64,000 nucleotides of DNA from positions 372,001 to 436,000 of the forward strand of contig JAUIRK010000185.1 of NCBI GenBank assembly GCA_030549495.1, written 5' to 3'. The notes under the pieces were generated by a model. It did no database searches. It was not told where the DNA came from and saw only the letters and a program-made list of their open reading frames with translations. Numbering within the stretch: position 1 is the stretch's first letter; the number at the start of each line of letters is the position of its first letter. Below, piece by piece: positions 11,627 to 24,504 of the stretch. Origin of the DNA: Nectonema munidae (lineage: Eukaryota > Nematomorpha > Nectonematoida > Nectonematidae). The translations under genes and the position numbers were made by a program.

Positions 11627-14600
11627 AAACATAAGAATTTGGTTAGGGACAACGTTGAAAAATAAACGGTGTTGTACCCTTCCAAATTCACGATTTGACT
11701 AGGAACAAACAACTTTATTAATATTTGTTGAATGTTTTTGTGTCCTTAACCACTTTATTATTTATATATAAATCTATGTATTAAGCACAAATTTAATACA
11801 AATTAAAAATTCCCTGTTAGCTATCTTTTCCTTTATGCTCAAAATGGTGATTTATAAATGTTTTTTCTAAAATCGTTGAATATAATTATTATAAGTAAAT
11901 AGATATCCAGTCATTCTCATCAAATAAAATAGCATTTATATTAAAAAAAATTATTAAAATTCTTCAAACTATATCAACTAAGTGTTCTTAACCATAAAAT
12001 TATTCGTTAGCATCAAATTGTGTTGACATCTAATTTTTGATTTAAATCACAACAATTATGTTTCTGAAGAAAAAGTACACTTTGCATCTTTGATAGCCTT
12101 TGTATGAGTTTCAAAAATGTGATCAATGGATATGAATATATAAGAAAGTTATTTCGATAATGTTGCAGAATTGAAATTTAGCCTGTGCCCTCAGTTTATT
12201 GGATAACTTTCTACTAATGAAATAAGTCATCCTACTTAAAAGTATTGTCATTCAAAATATTTTCATTACAACTGCGCTACACTTTTGTGTTGAAACTAGC
12301 GCGGCAATGAACTTCTTTGACGACCAATATTTTAAAGAGCAACCGCATGCTTTCTTTTTCAATGGAATTTAATGCCTTTAAAGTAGATCATTTTCATTTA
12401 TTGGCATATTGGTTTTTATTTTATGTAAGAAGGAACTCTAAATTTCAAACTAACGAAAATGAAAAATCTTTATTGTCAATAAGATTTGTGATATTAATTT
12501 TTGAGCACACGAAATTACCATTTAAAAAAGAAAATCAATACTTTTTGGTGATTCTGGGCTTCTTCTTTTTTAGATAGAAGAATCATGCTTAACTTTCGTT
12601 CACTCTATGCACTCGTTGCCATCTTAAAAATATGATTACTCTCAATCTTTGAGGAAGAAAAGTTATTCGATTATTTTACAATTACCGAACACTTCTTTAT
12701 ATTTAGGATGCAAAAGTAATTTGTATCTTTCTAAAATTTGTTTCTTCTTCAACATCCTGACATTTTAACATAGCTTTTCTTGCTTACACAATTTGTTTTT
12801 GTTTACCATTCGGTTTGTTTGATTTGGCAAAATCGTCTCTGTTCTCTAAAACGTACTCCAATACGAAATACACATAGGATTTTTGCTCGCAAAGATACAA
12901 CTATATTTTACTGCCTCAAGCTTATAAGTAATATTATCTATTTCAAAGTAAATGCAAAATTTGACTATCAGTTACTCTGCACTCCTATTTTTCATTGTTG
13001 CTAAAATTTTGCCTATAGCAGCAACTGCACTGCTAAGCCATTGTATCTAGAACCCTGCGCGTACAGAACAAATTTATCAACACCCTCTCACCCCAAATTT
13101 ATAAAATCCCACCCATCAAACTTTTCTACCGCAACCCACATTCGTCACACAGTCTCAAAAATAGTATCTGACTCAATAACGCTCCAATATGATACTTACA
13201 ATCAACTTGACAACCAACAATCTTTCAGTATTGACCATTACTACAATCAATTTTTTCTACTCATAATATAAATATTTCACCCAAAAATAGAATGCTTTTC
13301 ACTAATATATTTTGTGGTTGAAAATAAAATAACTTTTTTTATTGAAATAGTGTTGCTATAAAAACTAATAGGTAGCTCTCGCTCTCATATGGCACTTTGT
13401 AACAATAAATATATTTACGATTTTTAGTTATATTTTATCCTTTTGCAATTTTATTTCGTCTTTTCCAATTTGGTTTTCTTCACATTTTTTCGTAATTTTA
13501 ATTTTTTTATTTGTTATATTATATTATATTGTTATATTATATTACTTTGGCAAGTACTATTTTTAATTTTTTGAAATTTTGACTATTTACATGATAAAAT
13601 TTTATTTATTTTTTTGCAGAAAATTTGAAACTAAATCATTTTAATTTTTAATTATTTCGCAAATAAATCTTATTTTCGTTCATCAACTTTTTCAAAAACT
13701 AAATTTATAAATTATAACTTTTTCACATTATTTAAAAAAAAAATTAACCTATGTAAATAGTCAAAATATCAAAGTCAAAGTAATTTAATATGACAAATCA
13801 AAAAGTAAAAAAAAAGTTAAAGAAAACAAAATTGCAAAGAACAAAATAGAATTATAAAAATACAAAATTAAATTGCAAAATGACAAAATAGAAATAAAAG
13901 TATTGAAAATCAAAGGAGATATGTTCTTGCAGGGCTACTTGAAATTATGATTGGAATCAAAATATGCAAAAATCATTCCAGGATATTATCATTGTAATGC
14001 ACTCGAAGAATAAGCCTTTAACATTTGTCTTATTCGCAGTTCAAACACTCAATACGGTTCATTACATTCAAAATTGAAGATATATAACCCGCACCCGCAT
14101 GTAGTTATATGTTGAACAGCCCACAGATATTTCGGATTCTTAAATTAAATCATGTACCCAAGCCCTCCCCCTGGAAAAATAGTTGGCTCCCGTTAACCCA
14201 CAGGTTCTGGTCCAACAAAACCAAGTGTACACGTATATCTTGATCTTCAATGACCTATCTCATTGGTAAGAAGTTATCCAAAAATTGAAGGCACATACAT
14301 ACACGGATTCTTTTCGTATTTTAAAATTAGGAATAATAAAATGATTAAATTCATTGGAATACTGTTGTCTTTAATGAATCCTTTTTGATAGCACTGTCTA
14401 AAGAAAACTTATAACTTTTCAAATTCTGTTGCAACAAATTGGGTGCTTGCCTTTTCAGAGAATGCTGTGTTGCTGTTTCTAATAAAATAAAGAAAGAAAA
14501 AAATATATATATAGTTTTCACATAAAACAAGATATTTTATCAATCTTATTCAAAAATATAGAAAACCGGCTTAAAAACCTTCTTTTAAAAAAGGTACTAA

Positions 14601-16944
14601 TTTAAATAGAAAACAATGTTTACAAGACGTTAAGTTTTCTTTAAACTAAAGATTTTACACATTTGTTTTATTTTAATTTATTTGCGTCAAAATTTAAAAT
14701 AGCTTTAGAGCGAAATATACTTCTCAACGCCTCTTTTCATTTTTCATAGACATACCCATTTTAACACTACCGTTTCAGCCATGATGTTTTTTTAATATAA
14801 TTTTCCGTAAAAATCTGATTGAATATTGAAAATTAACCTTTAGTTTTAAGAAGATTAACTTATATTCGAATTTTAATTTTTGCAAAAAAAGTGTCGGTGA
14901 ATTCTGACCTAAAGAAATTTAAATTTCACTTTTTATAACCAAACTAACTTTACTTTTTCCTCTTTCTATTAAGTGTTATTTCTAACATTTTTGATTTTCA
15001 ATAACCTTTTCTTCCTCTTTATAGATTTTTGTTATAATTTTGCTTCTATTTAAACTCAAAAATATTACAAAATTATAAAAATACAGACAGCATATTTGAC
15101 ACGTTTGATTCTCCCAGCGCTAAAACAGCATGGCGCTGAAAGGATATAAAAGTTAAAACATCAGCGATGAAAAATAGTTTCCCTGTAAATTCCCACACCC
15201 ATATAAATGATGTTGATGATGATGTTGTTATTTGTTTGTTTTGTGTTCTGTTTAGAGATGGTGATGATAAAGTTGAAGATGATGGTGATGTGATGAGTAG
15301 GATGATAATTTTATGTTATAGAGATGTTACTGATAACCAAACTGCGCTATGATTTTTTCTCTGCTGATTGTATCGTAACTTGCAAATTTTTAGCTTTTCT
15401 TTAAGTATTTTTGATAAAATCATTGCTCTAATTTCATTGTTCAGGCTCAATTTCCACAGATCATCTCCCGTTTTCTAATTATATTCGTAATCTATTTCTG
15501 ATAATTATTCTTCGCATACAAATTATACTTTAATCACGGCATTCTATCCAAATTAAGTGAGGCCAAATAAGCCACAGAATAATACCTTTCATAAAATTAC
15601 TTCACCGTTATTTATCATTTAAATGATCTTGAAGCAACGTTTCTTATCCTACTCATCCTGTTAAAAATCGATGTAGCTTGTTTTAGGTAATTTTGTAACG
15701 TTACTCTGAGATTCGTAATTACGAATGATAGCATATTAATGACATCACAATTGCATGCAGCGGTTCTTATATACTAAAGGGATGATAAGAAAAATATTAT
15801 TTAGCACCTAAAGTAGATTATGCTCTCAAAAAATATTGACTACTTTTTCAGTTACTTAAGCAAAAATATACCATGAATAAACCATTAGACTTTAAAATAA
15901 TTAAATCCACAAAATTAGTTTTATGTAAGCTCAAATTGTTAATTTTTATATACTATAATCAGACAAAATGGCAACAAATTATGGAGTCAGATAAAATGGT
16001 GAGAGAAAATAAATGAGAAAATTTATTAAAATGCCATATTAAACTCAATTTTTCAGTATAAAAACCCCAGATTTCACTTTAAAAATTAATGACTTTTAAG
16101 CTTATTACTTTATTTTTATTTCTAGTTTATATAAATGTATTAATTTCTCAGAATATCTAAAAATATTAAACAAAAAAGTTAAGCCAAACAAAGCTAAAAT
16201 ATAAAATAACGACATGAAAAAGATGCTTACATTCAACATGATTTTATATTATCTGAATAAAATGTTTATCGCTTCTTCCAAAAATATTTTTGCGGTACAC
16301 TAAGGATTTCTCTTGTCACACTTATGTGCCACGCCCCACGGTTTGTTAGAAACTGGTCTAGGGTAAATATTTCTAGAAAAATCTGAAAATCGAATATGCT
16401 GGGATAAACGATAGGAATAAATAATTTTTTACCATTTGTATAACAATTCAAGCTGTTAAATTATTATAAATTCATTTTTATTAAAGCATTGAATTTAAAT
16501 AGCGTTAATATATTTAAATTAATTAAGATATTTTGATAATTTCATAAAAGAAATTTAATTGCAATGTCCTATAAATATTTATTTAATTAAAAAATTATAT
16601 ATAAAATTTTTTAGAAACTTTTTTAAGTTTTTTAATTTTTGGTTTATTATTCCAATATTAATATCTGATAGTTCTATTAAGCTTCCGTAAAAAAAAGATT
16701 CAACTTTTATGATCAGTAATTCTTCCTTTGAAGTTTACATCAAAAACTTATTTATCCCAAGATCTTTTTGTTTTTCTACGTAATACTTCATAAAAAGCGG
16801 AAACTTTTTAAAGTGGCAGAAAAAGCATAGTAAACTTACTGGAATTGTAGCAGCTAAATTTTTTTTTCAATATTGAGAATGGTGTTTTGATGAAAATAAC
16901 TACAAACGTAGTCAATTTTCTTCCTTTTGTGAAAATATTTAGAA
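11627..16944. other. AT-rich region with dispersed repeats, no supported gene
   Basis: No gene could be supported. It contains a dispersed repeat shared between about 12183-12240 (plus) and 14215-14290 (minus), sharing GGATAACTT and TACTAATGA/TACCAATGA blocks; an AT-rich foldback at 13437-13915; GAT/GATGAT microsatellite near 15205-15305; and a CAGCGC...GCGCTG inverted pair at about 15116-15139. Short open frames such as 12317-12577 and 13041-13271 lack recognisable domains. Confidence 0.4.
13437..13915. repeat. AT-rich foldback (long imperfect inverted repeat)
   Basis: The inner part of the arms is exact over 17 bp (ATTTTGACTATTTACAT at 13576-13592; its complement at 13751-13767). Homology continues outward imperfectly through a TATTATATTATATTG-type microsatellite and T-rich versus A-rich flanks. 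The centre is near 13670. It is probably an old foldback element; no coding capacity. Confidence 0.5.
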
Positions 16945-17489
16945 CAAATATTCAAAGATTATAATCTTTTAATTAAAGGAGACGATATTTATATTTCTAA
17001 AACTGATGATATAGGAAGCTATGTCATTGAGTTCTTTCGTTTCTAGTCAATAAAATCAAAATTTGGCCTTTTATTTCTTGATTCTGTTGGAAAAAATGAA
17101 AAAGTTATACAAAAAACATTACTTCTCTAAATTTGAATGTTTGCAAAAAAATGAAGATTATTTGAAAGTTGCGTTGAAAAAATTAAATAAAATGCGTTGT
17201 TCTGATTCCTCTCACTATCAATTTTTATATGCTCAATTTTAACTATTACTGGCGGATCCATAGGGTCGCCGTTTTGATAAAAATTTATACGTCTTTTCTT
17301 CAGAGCTTTACACTATCACGCCAGCCGCATACAAAATGATGCGAAAGACCGGTTTAATAATTTTACCAAGAGTAGAATTAATTAAAAAACTGCTTTCTTT
17401 TGGACTTCATGTTGATAACATAAAACAACTTTTTCAAAAACTACAATCTTGCCACGCACGCTTTAGTAATTGTAATAGTTTGTCATTAT

Positions 17490-19228
17490 TAGGGCAAACA
17501 AAAATTGACCTATAAATTATAAAAAAAATTGACCTAAAAATAATATTCTTAATTTCACAAAAAAATGATGCAATAAAAAAAACTTTATTATACAGTATAA
17601 AATTAATATTCTGAAGAATTAAAATAAAATAGAAAATAATGAATGACATTTTGGGGCAAAAAATTACGATCTTTAGCCAAAAGTTTTTTTAACGTTGAAA
17701 AAATTCCTTCAACAGAACAAGTTTGTTGCAGGGCATTTTTGTAGCTTCAGAGATATGCTTGGGGATATTTCTTCGTTGGTCATTTCTACTATTTTTTCTA
17801 TTCTTTTGTTAAGATAATCGCGAATTTCACAATCATCTTCTTCAAATGATAAAGACTTCAAAATATCGTAGGCATTCTGTATTGTGAAGGATGTCGGTTC
17901 AATTTTTTCAATGATTTCAGCGAGTTTTATGTAATTCTGTTTGATTTTTTTAACTGAATAAAAAGCTTATCGTTTTCAAGACTTTTTTTTAGCCTTTTTG
18001 ACTAGAATGCCAACTTCATCATCAAATTCTTGTACAATTTTTCTGACAGCAGGTAAGTTCTTACAGTAATAATTAGCAGCACTTAGCCAACTTGCCCATC
18101 TAGTTACAATCGGAGCTGGAGGAGATCCTATTGTTTTAAAGGAAGCTTTCTTGCTTTTACTTTTGATTGTTGCCATTTTGAGATTGCTTATTAAAAAGAT
18201 TTGACTCGCATTGCGCTATTGTGGAGATGGTAATCAAAGCACGTGACATGAAAAAGGTTTGGATAAATGTGTTTCAAAACATCACCCGCCACCATATTGT
18301 AACTGGCTGCATCGGTCAAAAGTAAAAAAAAGTGATTTTTTGATACTTGAAAGTTCTTTAGAACATCATCTAAAATTTGAACCAATTTTTTGGAATTGAT
18401 CTTATCCTCTAATGGTATGCAATTTTTTCAGGATGATCGACACTGTCAATTAAAACATTAAAACTTAAATCTTTAACTTTGCTTTCTTCAACAACTAGAA
18501 AAATTTCCATATTTTCGATATTGCCTTTGATGTTAGCCATTAATTCAAAAGAGAGATCCGAAACTATGTGGCGGCTGCTAGAAACAGAAGGAAGTAAGTG
18601 GCCAAGATCGATAAAATGATTTTTCATTGAGGGATGTGAAAGCTTGTGCAGCGGAATATTTGCTTCTAAGAAGCATTTAACAATTTTTTTTGAAATTTTT
18701 TTGTCTACTGATTCCAAATACTTTTGAATTTCATTATTTGATGATTCAGGTAAAAATTTTTGATGTTTTTTAGAACTTCTGTGATTTTCAATAAAAAAAT
18801 TCTTTCCATGTTTCACAATAACATTACAAATTTTGCAGAGTAATTCATTTGAACGGTGAACTCTTGGGGGTATTTTTTTACTATTAATCCAACCTTGGTA
18901 GCTTTATCTTTAGCAATTTTAGGCATTAAAAGAGTATTTACTCTGAAAAAAAATTACTGTAATGCACGATTTAACATCTGTCGATAGTGTGAAAAAAAGA
19001 TTTAATAAAAAAGATTAAAAAAATAATGGTAATTAAATGATAAAAAATAAAATGGAATCAAATGAAAAAAATTGACTTTTAGACAAAAAATTGACTTTTA
19101 CAGAAAAAAAATTGACTTTATTGACCCAAAAAAGAATTTTTTTTTGTTTTTTGTAGTCAAAAACTTCTATCAAAAGTTTTTTCATATTTTATTTTCCTAG
19201 ATTGATTTTATTGACTTTATTCGCCCTA
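17490..19228 (-). mobile_element. hAT element (CGGBP1-like) with 8-bp TSD, nested in P-like copy
   Basis: Begins TAGGGCAAACAAAAATTGAC and ends TTATTCGCCCTA, giving inverted TAGGGC termini. The 8-bp sequence GTCATTAT occurs directly at both borders (17482-17489 and 19229-19236). The paralogous P-like copy near 24840 has a single uninterrupted GTCATTAT, which is an empty site and proves insertion. The interior encodes a broken transposase on the minus strand. Subterminal TTGACC/TTGACTTT repeats are prominent at both ends. Confidence 0.9.
17976..18926 (-). pseudogene. hAT transposase (CGGBP1-like), degraded
   Basis: Met near 18926 (MPKIAKDKATK...). After a frame change comes a zinc finger with LLCKICNVIV...HRSSKKHQKF, as in CGGBP1 and related hAT proteins. 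Next are LSHPSMKNHFIDLGHLLPS, a LTDAASYNMVAGDVLKHIYP block with catalytic-type Asp and FHVTCFDYHLHNSAMRVKSF, and PPAPIVTRWASWLSAANYY. The order matches hAT transposases. Frameshifts lie near 18810, 18390 and 18180, and the C-terminal dimerisation region is poorly preserved. Confidence 0.8.
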
Positions 19229-19965
19229 GTCATTATAGAGGGCCAAGGTATATTTTACGAGCCTTCCTGTTGCAAAACTGAATTCATCTCAACTTAAAGA
19301 ATTGTTATTGAAAGCTCTAATTGTGATTGGTCAACCTTAAGGCACTATATTTTTTTTCATTTGCGACAATTGCAGTACAAATGTTACGGTTTTCAACAGG
19401 TTAGGGTAGGGCGTCCTGGTAACTTTACTAGACGTAATAAATTCTCAAGTTTTTCTACTTTTTGATTATATTCATTTATTCAAAAACATAAGAAACAACT
19501 GGATAATTGAACAGAATAAAGAACTTTGTTTCACTAAAAATGGTAACTCATATATTGCTCGATGGAAAGATTTAGAAGCAGTGTATGGTGAAGACAAAAA
19601 AATAATATTCTCCCTAAATGATCTCAGACAGCTCTATGTCCATAACCTTTGGAAAGACAAAGTGTACCTCTTGTTTGCCCAGTCTTCCATGACAAGACTC
19701 TTGCACTAAAAACTTGCATTACCTGTTAAAGTATAGTTATTTTCCAAACTCATATGAAGAAACATTTTGTAATTCGGACATTCACGTTGGTGTGACCAAT
19801 TTGACCTCACTTTTCATGACACTAAAGAGTTTATTCATTCTAAAAGCATTAAAGAAGGATAAATAATTTTTTAGCTGGACATTTAGATTACAAGTTTTCA
19901 AAAAATAAGTTGGAAAATGATGAAGAAGTAATTCTCTGTAAACTCTGAGTTTCTTAATAGTAATT

Positions 19966-21098
19966 TTAGTATATTTATGGTAAACTTTTTATATACTTGT
20001 GACTTGTGAGTACTACTTTTTTCAGTGGATGAATTGGAATATTTGGGTTAGGCTTACTTTATAGCATTATGTTTATTCTTGCAATTGTATTCTTTCCAAA
20101 GTTTATCATTTTTAATTTTATTTAATACAAATTAGAATTTTAATTGATTTTTTTTCACGTTTACTGTATTCATATTTCTTTCTATTCAAGAGTGCCTGCT
20201 TTTTTGTCCTAGCATTTTTATCGGCATTTTTATTCCGACATTCTATCTTATTTGGCATTCAAAATTTCAGAAAATTGTCAAAATGGAAATTAGTAAGAGT
20301 TTGGTTATAAAAGGAATCTAAAAAATCGCAATATTTGTATGATTTTTTATACAAGTTAACGAAATTTAACATTAAAAGTTCACACAAAAGAAACTCGATA
20401 ACAAAGTGCACAAAGGAATAAAAGATTGAAAGATTTATTGAATAAAAAAAGTGTGGTTAATAGTTGAAACAAATTTCTTTAATTTTTATTTATTTTTTCT
20501 GGCTTTCAATAACAATTAAAAAAAAAATAATAATAAATAAACTATATTTGATAAGCAAAATTTTGATTTAAAATCTGAATATTTAAAATAGGAAATCACA
20601 TTCCATTATGAATATTTGAAAATGGGTGAATTTAAAGCCAATCTTAGACTATGTTTTAAAAAATATTAAAAATATTATTCAAAGTTTTCTACTAATTTAA
20701 ATTTATTAATATGATTTTTAACAAAGATTTAGCCAATATAATTTTATTTTTATTAATTAATTGAAGAATATCAAAAATCTTAATTTGTAAATTAAAAAAT
20801 TAAATAGAAATTAGTATTTATACTTTATAGGATGCTAATATGTGTGGCCAATTGAAAAAAAATACAGAAACAAAACGGTACACTTGTAAATACGCAAGAG
20901 TAAATACAAATTAAAATTGGGAATTATTCAACAAAATATACAACAAATATGCTTTAAATGATTTAGATTTCTCCACTATAGCTTATTTTTCAAGAATATA
21001 TTAAATAAAATTGAAAATCTACTTTAAACGGAAGTCTACCATAAACATTAATTTATATTAATAAAAAGTTTCTATTTTCAATTTAAAATTTCTATGTT
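19966..21098. other. AT-rich spacer
   Basis: No gene, tandem array or recognisable transposon seen. Composition is strongly A/T, with poly(A/T) runs. Confidence 0.5.
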
Positions 21099-21704
21099 TC
21101 AAGAGCTATTAACCCCTCTATAAAAATATTCATAAAAAAGTGAAATGTTACCTTCTTTTCCTTGATAGATGTTGTTGTTTTGAAATTTAAAAGAATCGAA
21201 GTAAAAAGAAGGTGGTAAGTCGACTTGATTGAAAGCACAAGGATTGTAAGGATTTGTCTTTACTGAAGAAAATATTCCTTCATGGAAGTTATAATTGAGG
21301 TTTGGACTCGAACAACTTTTGAAGTTAGAATAGAGTGAAGGATTATATATTCCAGAAAATAATTCGCTTCCATTATAAATTTGGAGTGATCGGACACGAT
21401 CCATGAAGATGTTGTTTTCTTTTAATGATGCAGGATAAGGAATTTTGGAATCTTCACTAAAAATATCTTTAAATTTGTATGAGTTTGGCAAGTTAAGCTC
21501 CATGTTCTGAAACTTAAGTGAGGGAAAAATATTTTGTCCATTCACGGGCTGATGCTTACAAAGATTGAATTCCCTGGCTTGAACCCAATATCGAAAAAAT
21601 TCACTATTTTTTTTGTCAAAGACATTCCCGAAGCAAACTTTTCGCGAAATAGCAGATTTCATTGACTTTGACTTTTTGAAATTTTCACTGTTTTTCTTCT
21701 TGGT
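21099..21704 (-). CDS. Orphan terminal exon of an unrecognised gene
   Basis: An acceptor GAAATTTTTAG precedes ACC AAG AAG AAA at 21704, and the frame stays open for 201 codons to a stop at 21099. The peptide starts Lys-rich (TKKKNSENFKKSKSMKS), then is rich in Asn, Ser, Phe and Tyr (NPYNPCAFNQVDLPPSFYF; NNNIYQGKEGNISLF). Coding-like length and composition in an AT-rich region argue for a real exon. No domain is recognised; the low-complexity, aromatic-rich tail would fit a transcription factor C-terminus. It could belong to the CNC gene, but the phases do not prove this. An alternative is a donor at GAAG|GTAACA near 21149. Confidence 0.45.
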   Translation of the reverse strand, partial: TKKKNSENFKKSKSMKSAISRKVCFGNVFDKKNSEFFRYWVQAREFNLCKHQPVNGQNIFPSLKFQNMELNLPNSYKFKDIFSEDSKIPYPASLKENNIFMDRVRSLQIYNGSELFSGIYNPSLYSNFKSCSSPNLNYNFHEGIFSSVKTNPYNPCAFNQVDLPPSFYFDSFKFQNNNIYQGKEGNISLFYEYFYRGVNSS

Positions 21705-22847
21705 CTAAAAATTTCAGATGAAAATATATTAGACTATACAAGAGGAAACTTAAAAATGTGCTACTACATTTATGAATTTTGCCCTTTTTCCTATTTTCAA
21801 AGATTGGTGTATATTTTTTCGAATAGTAAGATAATTTTATCAGAAAATTGTTCAAGAATATTAAGGTTAATCGTAAAGAAAACTTAATATATCCAAAAAG
21901 TTGTTATATATTTTGGTTTAATTTAATTATATTATGTTAATAGCACAAAAAAACTTTTTAATTTCATTAAAATTTTATTTCAGATTTATTAAACATTTTA
22001 ATTATAAACTGTCTTAGTTAAATTTTAACACAAAACATAAGGGTAACTACAATAAAAGACCCATTTCACGAAAAGTGTTTTAATAAAAAACAATTCTACC
22101 CTATGTAATATTTAGAAAAGTTTGGTAGTTCGTTTCATTTTTAAGTTTCCATGTTATCTCCTTGGCACATCTATAGAAATGTTGGATGTCGTAAGACATA
22201 ACAATATATTAAAGTGGTAGAGTTTATGTAATCATATTTTATCAGAAAAGTATCCATGAATTTGAATCAGGGAAGGGGGCTAAATCAGAAGAACCAAACA
22301 ATTTTGAGGAGAGGCACACGATCTTGCGATTTTTAAAGTTTTTTGAATAATTAGAAATATACATAAAGTAAAAGTGTTATGTGAAACATTATTATGTATT
22401 TTATTTAAATAAATTTTTAAAATTATACAACTTAAGCTAATTATATTTACTGAAAAAAACAAAACAATTTTGTTCTCACGTGAGTTCCATGAAATATTTT
22501 TGGGGGTCCATAGACAAAAAATATATTTACGTTGAATAAAAACGTCTTGAATATATTCGAGCTTGCCCATTTCACCATACCTTTTTACAAACAAAATATA
22601 ATAAATTTGATGGCAGGAAAGAATATTGTTAACAGATGACAGTTTTTCAAGTTTTCACATGCCGAAGTTCTTTTGTCCAATTACATCAAACTACATATGT
22701 GATAAAAATTTTACAATATACACTTGTGTTGTTTTAACTTTTTATATTTCTTGCACAAACATAAAATTGAAAAGAAAAGTCCTTATTATCAACATGAATC
22801 AAAACATAAAAATGTGCAGTTATACAATCACGCTAAAATGGTGTTAA

Positions 22848-22976
22848 CCCATTTACGACCAATGTTCCTATTTTGGAACATAAGTAATTTCATCTTCGTC
22901 TGCTTTTTTCAATGACTTTGAATATAAATCGTCTGCGTTTTTTAGATATCGTCTGCTTTGTTTGGCCTTAAATGGG
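22848..22976. mobile_element. piggyBac-type MITE (129 bp) with TTAA target duplication
   Basis: TTAA flanks both sides (22844-22847 and 22977-22980). The termini CCCATTTACGACCAA and TTTGGCCTTAAATGGG are inverted with two or three mismatches. The interior contains GTTCCTATTTTGGAAC, a palindrome, and three copies of TCGTCTGC. No coding capacity; probably mobilised by a piggyBac-like transposase other than the 9.2-kb element, whose ends differ. Confidence 0.8.
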
Positions 22977-23455
22977 TTAACGTGGGATTAAGAATAGTTG
23001 GGGCGATGCCAAAACATTAATTAATAAGTGCCTGCAATATTAATTCTTCAAGTACTCCATATTTTGCATGTATCTGCATCTCTCTGTATGTTATATAAAT
23101 TTTTTTACGTGAAATTGAAGTACTTATAAGTTTTAATAATGAGTATTGCGAATAAAATTCCTGACATGTTTACCCGTTTTTCAGAATCGGGGTAAAAGAA
23201 TGCAATTTTCAATATTTTTGGTTTAAAATATCTCAAAATCTTAATAATATCACTCTATGAGTGATGCATTTTTGTATGGCATGTGATGTCTGTAAATATG
23301 AGAGTTTTGTTTCTCTGTCAGAGCGAGTAGTTATAGTTTGATGAAATATTTACTAGTACTACAATTTTTTGAAATTACTCCGATTTTTTAAACTTATAAG
23401 TATAAAAAATAATATATTTGAAAACTCTCTTTTGAATTTTACTTTTTTATATTAT

Positions 23456-23588
23456 TAGTGTCGGTATTGTATATAATCGAAGAATAATCATCTATAATAT
23501 TTTAAATAAAGATGTCACGTTCAGGAATCGAATACATGAGGACTGGATAAATACCAAAGGCTTAGACCGCTGTCCCTAATTAGCGTTT
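23456..23588 (-). repeat. tRNA-Leu-like SINE, copy 3
   Basis: Minus strand: GGACAGCGGTCTAAGCC matches the A-box/D-arm of tRNA-Leu (GCCGAGCGGTCTAAGGC), followed by a B-box-like TATTCGATTCCTG, then a body with GATTATTCTTCG and the family 3' end ATACCGACA. The order of A box, B box and shared body marks a tRNA-headed SINE. Confidence 0.65.
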
Positions 23589-24504
23589 TACTAAGGTTGA
23601 AAAGAAGAAAAATTTCCAATGATTTATTTTATTAAGAAAAATTAGCGGCCCCCAATAATTTGGAGCAGGCAAAAAAAACTATCTCACAAATTTTACAACT
23701 AAAATTAACAAAATAGTTCCCAATTTTTCTGGATCGATCGGTAAAAATTCAATTTTAACATTTTTGATTTTTTATAATTCAAAAATTTAATTTTTTTTTA
23801 ATTTTTATATCGAGAATCTGTTATATTTAATTGTAATCTTTTAAATTTTTATAATATGAGTTTTGACACATTTTTTACAAATATTCTCTTTTTATGCGCC
23901 AAAATTTAGGTTCAATATTGTTCAATGAAAATGTATGCTTTCTAAAATATTTTTTATTTCTAAAATTATACATTTTCCTTATATAATTTTTCATGATTAA
24001 TTTAAACATTGAGGGCACAGTCTACTTTAATAAAAGGACTGGTATCTGCAATGCTTGGCATTTCTAACTTGGGTCCTAAGTCCTAACTCGAACTTATATT
24101 TTTTTATTTTTGAAATTTCAGTTTATATTTTAATTATAACTGTACAATACATGATTAAATACTTTTATATATTCTTACTTAAAAAAATTATATCAAAATC
24201 TATGTTATAATAGAAATAATGGTTTTAAATTTTTAGTAAATATCAACTTAGAAAAAAGCAAAAATATATAAAATTATTGTAAACAAAATGTTACACACGT
24301 TTATTTTTTGATGGATTGAAAAAGGTTAATTTTTCACTGAAAATTTTTCCCGCCTCACTTTGTCACTTTTCTCAAGCACAAAAACCGAAAAGTTTGATCT
24401 TTTGCCAGTGGACTTTGAATACGAGCTAAAACTTCACTTAAATCAGTTCTGCAACGGTTTAAGCCGACCTTGACAAACATCTCGTAAGCTGTGTATGTAA
24501 AATG

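Larger units (their letters stand above)
16945..19965 (+). pseudogene. P-element/THAP-like transposase remnant, copy 1 (interrupted by a hAT element)
   Basis: Coding debris lies on both sides of a hAT insertion at 17490-19228. Recognisable pieces include a helical KMKKLYKKHYFSKFECLQKN-like stretch, CSDSSHYQFLYAQF, an AAYKMMRKTGLIILPRVELI segment (the S..Y..LR...LP.P...LRRW region of P-like transposases), ARWKDLEAVYGEDKK, LRQLYVHNLWKDKVYLLFAQ, and NLTSLFMTLKSLFILKAL (compare the F..MN.LFD.LN block). The THAP/P family uses an RNase H-like nuclease with a GTP-binding insert. Several frameshifts make it inactive. Assignment is from motif order only; another DDE family is possible. A second copy lies inverted at 24505-25735. 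Confidence 0.55.

Noticed and set aside
12317-13271. Three plus-strand frames of 74-86 codons
   Set aside because: Low-complexity, Phe/Ile/Leu-rich translations of AT-rich DNA without motifs or splice context.
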